A stretch of 31,318 bases of DNA from positions 1-31,318 of the IMG/VR virus record IMGVR_UViG_3300025769_000507; one strand, 5' to 3'. How positions within the stretch are numbered: the stretch's first letter is position 1; each line of letters begins with the position of its first letter. Below the pieces are notes generated by a model, which worked only from the letters and a program-made list of their open reading frames with translations, was not told the DNA's origin and ran no database searches. Of the stretch, positions 23,240 to 29,670 are shown piece by piece. The stretch is from a virus. Position numbers and translations under genes: made by a program.

Positions 23240-23552
23240 CCCCTAAGCCATTTAAATTGTTGATTTCTACAAAGATCTGATCGACTATCTTGCTATCTTT
23301 CTCGTAAAGACTATCTATTAGATCATCATCTAATTCAGGATCTACTACGCACTCTTTTAAAAGATGTATTTGATATTCAAAAGCGTCTAATTCAGTATCT
23401 TTGAGCAATCGACCAAGTTTAACAGCCATACCTTTTGACATACCTTTAATCTTGATCGAAAAGCCCCACTCATCAATATTTATTATTTTTTCAGGCACAT
23501 CAGGAAGACCTAAGATGTCTTCTCGACTTAGCCTTTTAAGATTTTCACTCAT
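23211..23552 (-). CDS. Tail assembly chaperone, short form
   Basis: A 113-residue protein: SREDILGLPDVPEKIINIDE, WGFSIKIKGMSKGMAVKLGR, then LLKECVVDPELDDDLIDSLY and FVEINNLNGLGG. This is the usual N-terminal half of siphophage tail chaperones, acting with the frameshifted long form to bring tail tube protein to the tape measure. Placed between tail tube and tape measure genes. Ends at TGA (23211) shortly after the predicted slip site. Confidence 0.82.
   Translation of the reverse strand: MSENLKRLSREDILGLPDVPEKIINIDEWGFSIKIKGMSKGMAVKLGRLLKDTELDAFEYQIHLLKECVVDPELDDDLIDSLYEKDSKIVDQIFVEINNLNGLGGTAEDADQF
23238..23244 (-). promoter_or_regulatory. Predicted frameshift slip site
   Basis: Minus-strand A-GGGGG-T. 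The zero frame reads TTA GGG GGT ACG. A +1 shift on GGG or a -2 shift of the GGT tRNA onto GGG both enter the extension frame at GTA. Which one is used cannot be decided from sequence. Confidence 0.6.
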
Positions 23553-23572
23553 TGTGCGTCCTATCTATTTAT

Positions 23573-23983
23573 TTAGTGTGTACCTCTAGTAACCGCGTCA
23601 GAAACTTGTAGATCTGCTGAATAAGCAACCACATCGCCGACAGGGCTAGAAATAGCATAGTTTGTTAATATTGTTTCGCCTGTGTATTTAACTTTTCCTG
23701 ATCCTGTTCCTTCAGGGGAATATTCAAAACTTAATGTAGCAGATTGTCCTAATACAGCGCCGAATATTGCGTCTGCTGTACTATCCCAAAGACCGCCTAA
23801 TGAAATAGTCGCGTCTTTCAATCCAACAATATAAGTTTTATTGTCCTTCCCAAGTACTGTTGTTTCTGCAACATCAGCAGTTTCAGGAAAGTCCACATTA
23901 TTTACATAAGCCGATATATCTGTAAGTGATCCACCTGAGTTATCAAGTTTAAATACACTATCTTTTCCATGAACAAAAGCCAT
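23573..23983 (-). CDS. Tail tube protein 2 (short paralog)
   Basis: A 136-residue protein paralogous to the gene upstream: MAFVHGKDSVFKLDNSGGSL, AYVNNVDFPETADVAETTVL, GKDNKTYIVGLKDATISLGG, and NYAISSPVGDVVAYSADLQV. It lacks the C-terminal domain of its partner, so it is a minimal tube domain. Either both build the tube or one is a specialised end or decoration form. AAGAAAGGA precedes the start by about 12 bases. Confidence 0.8.
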   Translation of the reverse strand: MAFVHGKDSVFKLDNSGGSLTDISAYVNNVDFPETADVAETTVLGKDNKTYIVGLKDATISLGGLWDSTADAIFGAVLGQSATLSFEYSPEGTGSGKVKYTGETILTNYAISSPVGDVVAYSADLQVSDAVTRGTH

Positions 23984-24002
23984 TTTTTATCTATATCCTT
24001 TC

Positions 24003-24713
24003 TTAATTGTTTCTTCCAAAGCCAATTATAACAGCGAAACTTGGTGTAGATCCGCCTACTGTATATTCGACTTTTAGATATCTATTTACTGTAGTACCTT
24101 TCGCAACCGCTTTAACTTCGCTAGTTGCTGAAGTTGCTTGGGTAAATGTTACTAGATCAGCGTAAGTACTGTTATCAGCACTATGAGTGATCTTAGCGTC
24201 TAAAGTTGGGCTAGTTCCACTAGCAGAAGTAACGATAATAAAAGCGCCACCCCCGTTAGCTGTACTTGCTGAATTATCTCTAGCTGTTCCTGATCCTGTA
24301 GCTGTAACAGTTGCATTTTCAAGAACAGTACCATTAAAGATACCTTCATCAGATTGAAAGTCAGCACTAAAAGCAACGATATCGCCTACAGGACTTGAAA
24401 TCCCATAATTAGTAAAGTTACCTTTTCCAAAACTTACACTATCAGTAGCGTCAACACCGTCAATCCCCATGACTAATTCTTGACCACCTGTGCCGAGATT
24501 AGTTGCAATAGGACTATCTGCTGTAGCGTCGAAAAATCCTGCAACTGTTATAGTGCCGTCTTTTCCGCCTGCTATGTATGTTTTAGCTGATTTTCCAAAA
24601 GTTGTACTTTCTGCGATGTCTGCTGATCTTGTAGCGTCAGCATTGTTTAAATAGCTAGAAAGATCGGTGCTGTTCAAAAATACTTTAGTGTCCTTACCGT
24701 GTTTAAACGCCAT
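24003..24713 (-). CDS. Tail tube protein 1 (long paralog with C-terminal domain)
   Basis: Residues 1-128 form the tube domain (MAFKHGKDTKVFLNSTDLSS, SADIAESTTFGKSAKTYIAG, NYGISSPVGDIVAFSADFQS). Residues about 130-236 are an added Ser/Thr/Ala-rich beta domain (LDAKITHSADNSTYADLVTF ... YLKVEYTVGGSTPSFAVIIG), as in Ig-like decorations on tail tubes. It starts in a TAATG overlap with a 15-residue Cys-rich microgene. Confidence 0.8.
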   Translation of the reverse strand: MAFKHGKDTKVFLNSTDLSSYLNNADATRSADIAESTTFGKSAKTYIAGGKDGTITVAGFFDATADSPIATNLGTGGQELVMGIDGVDATDSVSFGKGNFTNYGISSPVGDIVAFSADFQSDEGIFNGTVLENATVTATGSGTARDNSASTANGGGAFIIVTSASGTSPTLDAKITHSADNSTYADLVTFTQATSATSEVKAVAKGTTVNRYLKVEYTVGGSTPSFAVIIGFGRNN

Positions 24714-24760
24714 TACTGACCGCCTTTACAAGTGTCGGGACAACTTCCACAACAATTCAT
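24713..24760 (-). CDS. 15-aa Cys-rich micropeptide
   Basis: MNCCGSCPDTCKGGQ with four cysteines (CCxxCxxxC). Exact TAATG overlaps on both sides join it to the 28-aa gene and to tail tube protein 1. It may be a real metal- or disulfide-holding peptide, or serve mainly to keep ribosomes moving to the tail tube start. The overlaps are the only support besides its composition. Confidence 0.5.
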   Translation of the reverse strand: MNCCGSCPDTCKGGQ

Positions 24761-24846
24761 TATTTCTTCCTTCTTCCTGATCCTGATCTTCGTCTTCTTC
24801 TTCTAGTTCCTGATCCTGATCCTGATCCGTATCTTCCGTAACCCAT
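24760..24846 (-). CDS. 28-aa Arg/Gly/Ser-rich micropeptide
   Basis: Begins MGYGRYGSGSGSGTRRRRRR and ends SGSGRRKK, so about a third is Arg. Gly-Ser pairs are encoded by GGATCA repeats, which adds a GATC cluster. It joins the 15-aa gene by TAATG. Could bind nucleic acid, RNA or the acidic tail surface. No family recognised. Confidence 0.55.
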   Translation of the reverse strand: MGYGRYGSGSGSGTRRRRRRSGSGRRKK

Positions 24847-24850
24847 TATA

Positions 24851-25024
24851 TTATTCTTCTTCCTTATTATTCAACTCTTGCATTTTTTGTTCTTGATATT
24901 CTTTAGCATTTACTTTGATAACAAGTCCCTGATCTAATAACCACTTAGCAGGTTTTTTATCAATGCTTTCGCCTGCTTGGATCTCTTTATCTTTAATTTT
25001 TAAATTTACTGTAGCTATATACAT
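24851..25024 (-). CDS. 57-aa hypothetical tail-region protein
   Basis: Begins MYIATVNLKIKDKEIQAGES, then IDKKPAKWLLDQGLVIKVN and an acidic helix to KEEE. The fold pattern (strand, loop, helix WLLDQG, strand) resembles small head-tail joining or FluMu-like domains that bind DNA ends or capsid, but this is a guess. AGGATAG precedes the ATG. Sits between the tail terminator and the micropeptides. Confidence 0.65.
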   Translation of the reverse strand: MYIATVNLKIKDKEIQAGESIDKKPAKWLLDQGLVIKVNAKEYQEQKMQELNNKEEE

Positions 25025-25028
25025 ACTT

Positions 25029-25439
25029 CTATCCTATCACTTCTACTACAAATTCCACGCCAAGTAAGTCAGTATTATTTAACTCGAAGGCGCCGTAATC
25101 TCTTACTTCTGTAACTCTAACAGAAGACGCGACACCACCCAAAGTTAGATCGCTTTCTATTGCAGACTTCATAGAGTTGGATCCTGAAGTCTTGATAAAC
25201 TGATCTAAAGTTTCTTGGCTGTCCTGACCGTCAACATTAGCGACATAAAGCCTTACAGGGATCAAGTATTTATCTGATCCCCTAGCCATAGTAGTATCAT
25301 ATTCTAAGGTATCAAGCACCCCAACTATTGCTATAGGTGGCTCGGCTCGGTGGGGGACATAAGCGTAAACATCAACGATCGTGATGTTATTCGATATGTT
25401 CGTTGCTATTCCTGATCTGATCTGTGTCAAAGTCGCCAT
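25029..25439 (-). CDS. Tail terminator / tail completion protein
   Basis: A 136-residue protein that likely caps the tail tube and joins it to the head. MATLTQIRSGIATNISNNIT, then IAIVGVLDTLEYDTTMARGS and YLIPVRLYVANVDGQDSQET, then SDLTLGGVASSVRVTEVRDY and a final VEFVVEVIG strand match the usual size and pattern of siphophage tail terminators. A GTG at 25481 would add 14 residues but has no ribosome binding site, so ATG at 25439 is preferred; it overlaps the upstream gene by 53 bases. Confidence 0.75.
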   Translation of the reverse strand: MATLTQIRSGIATNISNNITIVDVYAYVPHRAEPPIAIVGVLDTLEYDTTMARGSDKYLIPVRLYVANVDGQDSQETLDQFIKTSGSNSMKSAIESDLTLGGVASSVRVTEVRDYGAFELNNTDLLGVEFVVEVIG

Positions 25440-25647
25440 GACTTGATAATAGCATAGATCTAGGATCCTTAACAGGCTCACGCAGATAAGTATTATTTTC
25501 TAAGTCTGCGCCTGAAGGAAATCCTTCATTGATACTGTCGTATCTATATCGAGTGTTCACATCTTTTTTGATCCATGACTTTAGATCTTCGGACAATCCG
25601 CCCTGAAGGAAAGTCTGAAGATCTAATAGTCTGCGTTTCAATTCCAT
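25387..25647 (-). CDS. 86-aa hypothetical protein overlapping the tail terminator
   Basis: Begins MELKRRLLDLQTFLQGGLSE and contains WIKKDVNTRYRYDSINEGFP. The last 53 bases overlap the tail terminator in another frame, a long overlap for this genome. Last gene of the inserted small-gene block. No family recognised; the conserved-looking N-terminal half makes it likely real. Confidence 0.6.
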   Translation of the reverse strand: MELKRRLLDLQTFLQGGLSEDLKSWIKKDVNTRYRYDSINEGFPSGADLENNTYLREPVKDPRSMLLSSHGDFDTDQIRNSNEHIE

Positions 25648-25651
25648 AATA

Positions 25652-25924
25652 TTATTCTACTTCTTGAAATTCTAGTGTGATATTAGGCATTAAGGTTAAT
25701 TGTAGTAAACCTGTTTTGTCTGATACTTCAAGATAGTAATCCTGTTTGATAGTTGGCGTTAGCTTACCTTCTTTCAGGATCTCTTCTTGTAGCTGATCTT
25801 GTTCTTTTACAGCTAGTTCTAGATCATCTCTTATGATCTTGTGTACCTGATCTAACTTACCTTTCTCAACATCATAAGTTCCAACAACGCTTATGGATCC
25901 TATGACTTTGTAATTTTCTGACAT
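25652..25924 (-). CDS. 90-aa hypothetical protein
   Basis: Beta strand YKVIGSISVVGTYDVEKGKL, then a long charged helix VHKIIRDDLELAVKEQDQLQ EEI, then strands QDYYLEVSDKTGLLQLTLMP. Resembles a small alpha-beta domain. The start uses GGGGAACGATATAAATG, which also encodes the end of the 43-aa gene. No family recognised. Confidence 0.65.
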   Translation of the reverse strand: MSENYKVIGSISVVGTYDVEKGKLDQVHKIIRDDLELAVKEQDQLQEEILKEGKLTPTIKQDYYLEVSDKTGLLQLTLMPNITLEFQEVE

Positions 25925-26056
25925 TTATATCGTTCCCCTTTCTTTCATGTCTTTTATTAATTTTTCATTGAAGTCGGGTGCTTGGCTATCTAAAAACCAA
26001 TCGCCTTCTTCAACGAACTTATCGTATTCTTCCTTACTCATAGTTTCTTTATCCAT
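25925..26056 (-). CDS. 43-aa acidic hypothetical protein
   Basis: Begins MDKETMSKEEYDKFVEEGDW and ends in KERGTI, encoded by the ribosome binding site of the next gene. The start uses GGGGAACTATAAATG after the 44-aa gene's stop. Short helical protein; no family recognised. Support is the repeated junction pattern and coding-like composition. Confidence 0.55.
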   Translation of the reverse strand: MDKETMSKEEYDKFVEEGDWFLDSQAPDFNEKLIKDMKERGTI

Positions 26057-26191
26057 TTATAGTTCCCCTTTCAAGTTTGGATAATTTAGATCTATCTCTT
26101 TAAGATCTAAAGTTTGTCTGATCTGATCGATCTGATCATGACTTGTAATGTCATGAGCGATGATCTGCTTTATATTTTCTATTGGTGTCAT
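26057..26191 (-). CDS. 44-aa hypothetical protein
   Basis: Begins MTPIENIKQIIAHDITSHDQ and ends NYPNLKGEL. Amphipathic helices. AGAAAGGGAAT precedes the ATG. It has several GATC sites within 30 bases (about 26110-26140). Lies just after a hairpin (26212-26232). No family recognised. Confidence 0.55.
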   Translation of the reverse strand: MTPIENIKQIIAHDITSHDQIDQIRQTLDLKEIDLNYPNLKGEL

Positions 26192-26211
26192 ATTCCCTTT
26201 CTGTTTTCTTT

Positions 26212-26240
26212 GGCGGGGGGATCAGCCCCGCCATTTTTTT
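26212..26240 (+). terminator. Terminator-like hairpin pointing along the plus strand
   Basis: GGCGGGG (26212-26218), 7-base loop GGATCAG, CCCCGCC (26226-26232), then ATTTTTTT. The T-tract is only on the plus side. All genes here run on the minus strand, so it faces against them. It could stop antisense transcripts or serve as an mRNA hairpin in the minus transcript. Confidence 0.6.
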
Positions 26241-26245
26241 ATGAT

Positions 26246-26608
26246 CTACAGTTTGTACGGCACGGATCTTACGACAACCCTTTCGGCTGACGGAAGATCT
26301 AGTGAGTTGTAAAATACTGTTTGACAACCGTTCCCGTGATCTGCGAAACGCTTTACGCTACACGGTTTACAAGTTGTAATACGAAGTCTTGTTTTTGTAG
26401 TAAAAACAGAAACTTCGCAAGTAGATTTAGTTTCGCCACTAGGACAATGAGTTTTACGCTCACGCTTAGCAGGAACTTCAGCAGGTATAGTCAACGCCTG
26501 TCGCATAGCTCTAGGAATTGTACTGCTGAAACTACAAGTACAAGATCTACAATGTACCCCCACAACACCCCCTTTCAAAGTGTTAGATTTAGAAGTTGTT
26601 ATTGTCAT
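26246..26608 (-). CDS. 120-aa basic Cys-rich protein
   Basis: Basic protein with many cysteines: HCRSCTCSF near 19-27, HCPSG near 53-57, STC near 61-63, TTCKPCSVKRFADHGNGC at about 76-93. The CxxC pairs suggest one or two zinc sites. Starts in a TAATG overlap with the coiled-coil gene. A plus-strand frame (26321-26692) is open over most of it but lacks this context. Could be a nucleic-acid-binding protein. Unknown family. Confidence 0.62.
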   Translation of the reverse strand: MTITTSKSNTLKGGVVGVHCRSCTCSFSSTIPRAMRQALTIPAEVPAKRERKTHCPSGETKSTCEVSVFTTKTRLRITTCKPCSVKRFADHGNGCQTVFYNSLDLPSAERVVVRSVPYKL

Positions 26609-26805
26609 TACTTAGATAGTCTTTCTATTTGCATGTACAGCACATCTCTTTCGTTAGAAAGATTGTTTAGGTGCTTAAATAAATTCTTATAAAGATCTGA
26701 ATTTTCTTGCCCCTTACTTCTAAGATACATCATACCTTCGATAGCGTGCTTTGCGTCGTTCTCTTTGCTTTGATATTCTTTTTCTAGTTTTTGTAATTCG
26801 TTCAT
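26608..26805 (-). CDS. 65-aa coiled-coil protein, first gene behind promoter P1
   Basis: Almost all helix: MNELQKLEKEYQSKENDAKH, then YLRSKGQENSDLYKNLFKHL and NERDVLYMQIERLSK, a likely helical hairpin or dimer. Leader TGAAAGGAAACAAAAATG is nearly identical to that of the other three P-class genes. First gene of the block inserted between neck and tail genes. Function unknown. Confidence 0.68.
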   Translation of the reverse strand: MNELQKLEKEYQSKENDAKHAIEGMMYLRSKGQENSDLYKNLFKHLNNLSNERDVLYMQIERLSK

Positions 26806-26837
26806 TTTTGTTTCCTTTCAATTTGTTCTTATACTTA

Positions 26838-26866
26838 ATTTAACCATAGATTAAAAAGAAAGTCAA
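26838..26866 (-). promoter_or_regulatory. Promoter P1 with palindromic operator
   Basis: Minus strand: TTGACT at 26866-26861, 17 bases, then TTAAAT at 26843-26838. The palindrome TTTAATC-TAT-GGTTAAA (26855-26839) covers the spacer and -10. ATG follows 33 bases beyond the palindrome. This is the best sigma70-like match of the four related promoters. Confidence 0.72.
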
Positions 26867-26894
26867 CAACCATTTTTTTTAATATTCCTGATTT

Positions 26895-26943
26895 AGCCTA
26901 TATTTACAGTTTTTTAAATAATAACCCCAATGTTTATAGGCTT
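26895..26943. repeat. 16-bp repeat, copy 2, with an inverted partner
   Basis: Minus-strand AAGCCTATAAACATTG at 26943-26928 is identical to 5758-5743. On the plus strand AGCCTATA at 26895-26902 faces TATAGGCT at 26935-26942, an 8-bp inverted repeat with a 32-base AT-rich centre. It lies upstream of promoter P1 in the largest gap of the window (26806-26973), which otherwise shows only AT-rich sequence. Confidence 0.55.
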
Positions 26944-26973
26944 AAAAGAGTGGGAAAAAAAAATTTTATTTTT

Positions 26974-27507
26974 TTAATTTATTTTCTTAAATTGTTTCTC
27001 AATATCGTTCGCTAGATCCACTAAGAGTGCTTTTCTTTCTGTCTTGGTATCTCTTTCAGCGATCAGTAAATAAGGTACAAGCGGTGTTCCTTTTTCTGCT
27101 ATTGATCTAGCAACTACGAAAGCTAAGTTTGGATCGCCCAACTTTCTTTCTGCCCACCCACGAAGTTTCCTTACAGGTGGGAAGTGCGGTTTAGATCTAG
27201 TAAATGGCTCGGATAGTTTTAGCTTTCCTGATCTCTTTGGATCGCCATGAACAAAAGGGGACTTCGGGCTGTCTGATCTAACTTGGATCCGTTGCGGTAA
27301 TCTTCCTTTAGTTTTGATCTGTGTTGATCTAATAGATCTTTTAAGTGCGCCTGTGTCTTCAGGTGCTACTTCTTGCGCTCTGTTCTTGATCAGATAAGCG
27401 GAAGTACGCATATAAGACCTGATCGGTTTATTAGATAAGTTTCCTAGATCAACTTTCTTTTTTACTTTGTTTAATCCTGTTACTTTAAATTGTTGACTAA
27501 AAGCCAT
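26974..27507 (-). CDS. HK97 gp10-like neck/tail-joining protein
   Basis: A 177-residue protein with the family pattern: FKVTGLNKVKKKVDLGNLSN, RTSAYLIKNRAQEVAPEDTG, ALKRSIRSTQI, and a proline-rich KPHFPPVRKLRGWAERKLG. Helps complete the head-tail interface. Lies next to the connector, before the inserted small-gene block. Ends in an AT-rich run with TTTTTTTTT about 20 bases downstream. Confidence 0.8.
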   Translation of the reverse strand: MAFSQQFKVTGLNKVKKKVDLGNLSNKPIRSYMRTSAYLIKNRAQEVAPEDTGALKRSIRSTQIKTKGRLPQRIQVRSDSPKSPFVHGDPKRSGKLKLSEPFTRSKPHFPPVRKLRGWAERKLGDPNLAFVVARSIAEKGTPLVPYLLIAERDTKTERKALLVDLANDIEKQFKKIN

Positions 27508-27510
27508 GAT

Positions 27511-28128
27511 CTAAAGTCGATGTCTGATATAAGGTTTTATTAAAGTCTTTGCGTCAGGATCCATTTTTTGAAACAACTCTCTTTCGCCTGTTTCTGAAGA
27601 TCCGTAAGTTGAGAAAGGGCTGTCTTTTCTTTTCCATAATCTAGATGATTGTAATAAACATGCTTGCTTGATCGCGTCAGGTACAGCATTAAATCCCCAT
27701 TTAGCCGTGATCTTAATATTTCTAACAATATCAGGATCAAACCTTTCTGAAGATCGTCGATCAAATATTACTAATGTTTGGAAGGGAATATCATTATCGC
27801 CGTCTAGATCTACTACATCTAACGGCTTTAAGTAAAAGTCTGTATCGAGTGTTATTGTTTTATCGTAGGATCCGTCGTCTGTTGTATCTAACTGCACGAT
27901 TAATCCTGTTGTTGTAGCTATATCAGGAACATCTAAGATAAAAGGATTATTAGGCGTAAAGTATTTTATTTGCACGCTCTCACTTATAAAAAATACTCTG
28001 CCTGTAATCTGATCTATTAATCTAGAGCTAGCGTTAATAGCATTAGTTAAGTTTGTATCTTGTGATGATCCTGAAAGCCCAATCATTGTTTTTAGATCGC
28101 TAGTAGAACAATATTGCGCGTGCGACAT
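27511..28128 (-). CDS. Head-tail connector protein (gp6-like)
   Basis: A 205-residue adaptor that binds beneath the portal. SHAQYCSTSDLKTMIGLSGS, then LTNAINASSRLIDQITGRVF and a beta-rich centre, then AVPDAIKQACLLQSSRLWKR, the usual C-terminal helix of gp6-like connectors. Located between capsid and gp10-like genes as expected. Confidence 0.78.
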   Translation of the reverse strand: MSHAQYCSTSDLKTMIGLSGSSQDTNLTNAINASSRLIDQITGRVFFISESVQIKYFTPNNPFILDVPDIATTTGLIVQLDTTDDGSYDKTITLDTDFYLKPLDVVDLDGDNDIPFQTLVIFDRRSSERFDPDIVRNIKITAKWGFNAVPDAIKQACLLQSSRLWKRKDSPFSTYGSSETGERELFQKMDPDAKTLIKPYIRHRL

Positions 28129-28133
28129 TAGTC

Positions 28134-28331
28134 CTACTTAGCTTTATTTTCGGCAGGTGCCTTCGCTTTCGCTTTGGCTTTATCTAATCCCCACTCTTTA
28201 GCTTGTAGATCAGATATTTCATCGCCTTTCTTACCAAGTAATTTACCTTTAGCCCAACCTTTTGGAAGACCGTCAGTACCTTCGGCGACTTTACCTTCAT
28301 CATTTATCCATAAATCTTTTTTTAGTTTCAT
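28134..28331 (-). CDS. 65-aa protein after the major capsid gene
   Basis: Begins MKLKKDLWINDEGKVAEGTD and contains GLPKGWAKGKLLGKKGDEIS, then an Ala/Lys-rich tail. AAAGAAAAGGAAAA gives a good site for ATG at 28331; the upstream frame to 28394 lacks one. Small proteins with this pattern commonly follow capsid genes in siphophages, possibly head-tail joining or decoration. Function not proven. Confidence 0.68.
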   Translation of the reverse strand: MKLKKDLWINDEGKVAEGTDGLPKGWAKGKLLGKKGDEISDLQAKEWGLDKAKAKAKAPAENKAK

Positions 28332-28361
28332 TGTTTTCCTTTTCTTTGTTTGATCCGCACC

Positions 28362-28386
28362 CGCCCCGTAAGACGAGTGCGACATC
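28362..28386 (-). other. Hairpin after the capsid gene
   Basis: Minus strand GCACTCG and CGGGTGC can pair with one T-G pair, enclosing about 10 bases. No T-tract follows, so read-through is expected; it might protect capsid mRNA ends. Confidence 0.35.
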
Positions 28387-28406
28387 AAAACCATTTTAAC
28401 TATCTA

Positions 28407-29660
28407 TTAAAAGTTAGTTATTGAACAGAAAGCAGTAGCCCTATAAATAGGGAAACCTAATCTCATGCTAGCTTTCATCATGACTTTATCTTTTGTGAAG
28501 AAGTCATCATGGCTATCAGACATAGATACTTCAATACCCTGTCTTGAAACTATGTGAACTGCTTGTCCGCCACCGAAAGCACCAACTAACGCTGTTCCTG
28601 CTGAAATAGCTGTTGTTGGAACTACAGGTACACCCCATATACTTGCTTGCGGTGCGCCGTTCATCATACCTGCGCCCACGAATAGTGGTTGTAATGCGCC
28701 TGAAGTTGTTACGGCGTTTACTTCTGTTACTACATCGTACCAATCAGAAGGGTGCATAAGAATTGCGTCAGGCTCTATAAAGGCGTCCTTTCGGATTTCT
28801 GTAATTGCCTGATAAATTTGTCCAATTCTCTTCAAGTTTCCTGAAAAAGATGAATAATCAAAAGTATTAATTCCTGATTTGTTTAAGATACCACGAATTA
28901 TTGGCGCTGATCCTGATCCCCCGATTAATACATCGGACAATCTAAGTTCAAGCATTGTTCTTAGTCTGCTATCTAAGTAGCCCTGTACTGCTGATACATC
29001 AGCAAGCAGTTCTTCTGTAACAGGTATAGAAACACCAAATTTTCTGATCTCTTCTGTTCTTTCTGTGAAAGCTAAAGCACTTTCGCCGAAAGCTGATCCT
29101 TCTGCTACTTCTGCACCATTGTTAGTGAAAGTAGTTTCTTCTAGATACTTGTATTGATATTGATCTGTATTGATTACATCAAAGAGATCGATAACAGCAC
29201 TATTGTTTCTTGTAGCTGTAGGGACGATTAGATCATCTCTAACTACTGAAGGTGGATAGTTGCTTTCAGTTAAAAGAGTTTTAGTTTCAGCTAAAGGCGA
29301 CCAATTAATTTCAGATTTAATTCCTTTTGCGCCGTCTTTGACATACGCTTGAAATGCTTTGCTCTCGTACAATGCTTGTCCAAGTGTTCTAGGCATTTCT
29401 TTTGCAGGAACTTCGTTGAATACAGGTGCAGTAACTTCTACAGCTTTTCCTTCTTCAACATCATTTTCTAATTGCGCTTTTTTAGTTTCAAAAACTTCCA
29501 TTTCTCTTACTTCTTTAGCCAATGCGTCAATAGCGTCATTTCTTTGGATCCACTCTTCGCGTGTTTCAGCGTCAACTGATCCATTTTCCATGTCTTTAAC
29601 ATCTGCTAAGGCTTTTTCTCTAAGATCTTGAAGTTCTTGCTTTTTTTCTTTTAAGCTCAT
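28407..29660 (-). CDS. Major capsid protein, HK97 fold
   Basis: A 417-residue capsid. Residues 1-90 form a charged coiled-coil delta domain (KEKKQELQDLREKALADVKD), likely removed by the protease. The rest shows HK97 capsid features: SVVRDDLIVPTATRNNSAVI, KYLEETTFTNNGAEVAEGSA, FGVSIPVTEELLADVSAVQG, GGSGSAPIIRGILN, AILMHPSDWYDVV and a final MRLGFPIYRATAFC. GATC is rarer in its 3' half than in most genes, as in other highly expressed structural genes here. Confidence 0.93.
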   Translation of the reverse strand: MSLKEKKQELQDLREKALADVKDMENGSVDAETREEWIQRNDAIDALAKEVREMEVFETKKAQLENDVEEGKAVEVTAPVFNEVPAKEMPRTLGQALYESKAFQAYVKDGAKGIKSEINWSPLAETKTLLTESNYPPSVVRDDLIVPTATRNNSAVIDLFDVINTDQYQYKYLEETTFTNNGAEVAEGSAFGESALAFTERTEEIRKFGVSIPVTEELLADVSAVQGYLDSRLRTMLELRLSDVLIGGSGSAPIIRGILNKSGINTFDYSSFSGNLKRIGQIYQAITEIRKDAFIEPDAILMHPSDWYDVVTEVNAVTTSGALQPLFVGAGMMNGAPQASIWGVPVVPTTAISAGTALVGAFGGGQAVHIVSRQGIEVSMSDSHDDFFTKDKVMMKASMRLGFPIYRATAFCSITNF

Positions 29661-29670
29661 TTTCTTCCTT

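Noticed and set aside
24776-24836. TGATCC repeats as a CRISPR or iteron array
   Set aside because: The units are 6 bases long without spacers and encode Gly-Ser pairs of the 28-aa peptide.
25440-25481. GTG start for a longer tail terminator
   Set aside because: No ribosome binding site, and the added residues LLRILDLCYYQV are unlike family N-termini; ATG at 25439 begins at the expected helix.
26321-26692. Plus-strand frame of 123 codons
   Set aside because: It runs across the minus-strand Cys-rich and coiled-coil genes, which have TAATG coupling and promoter P1. No ribosome binding site is seen for the plus frame.
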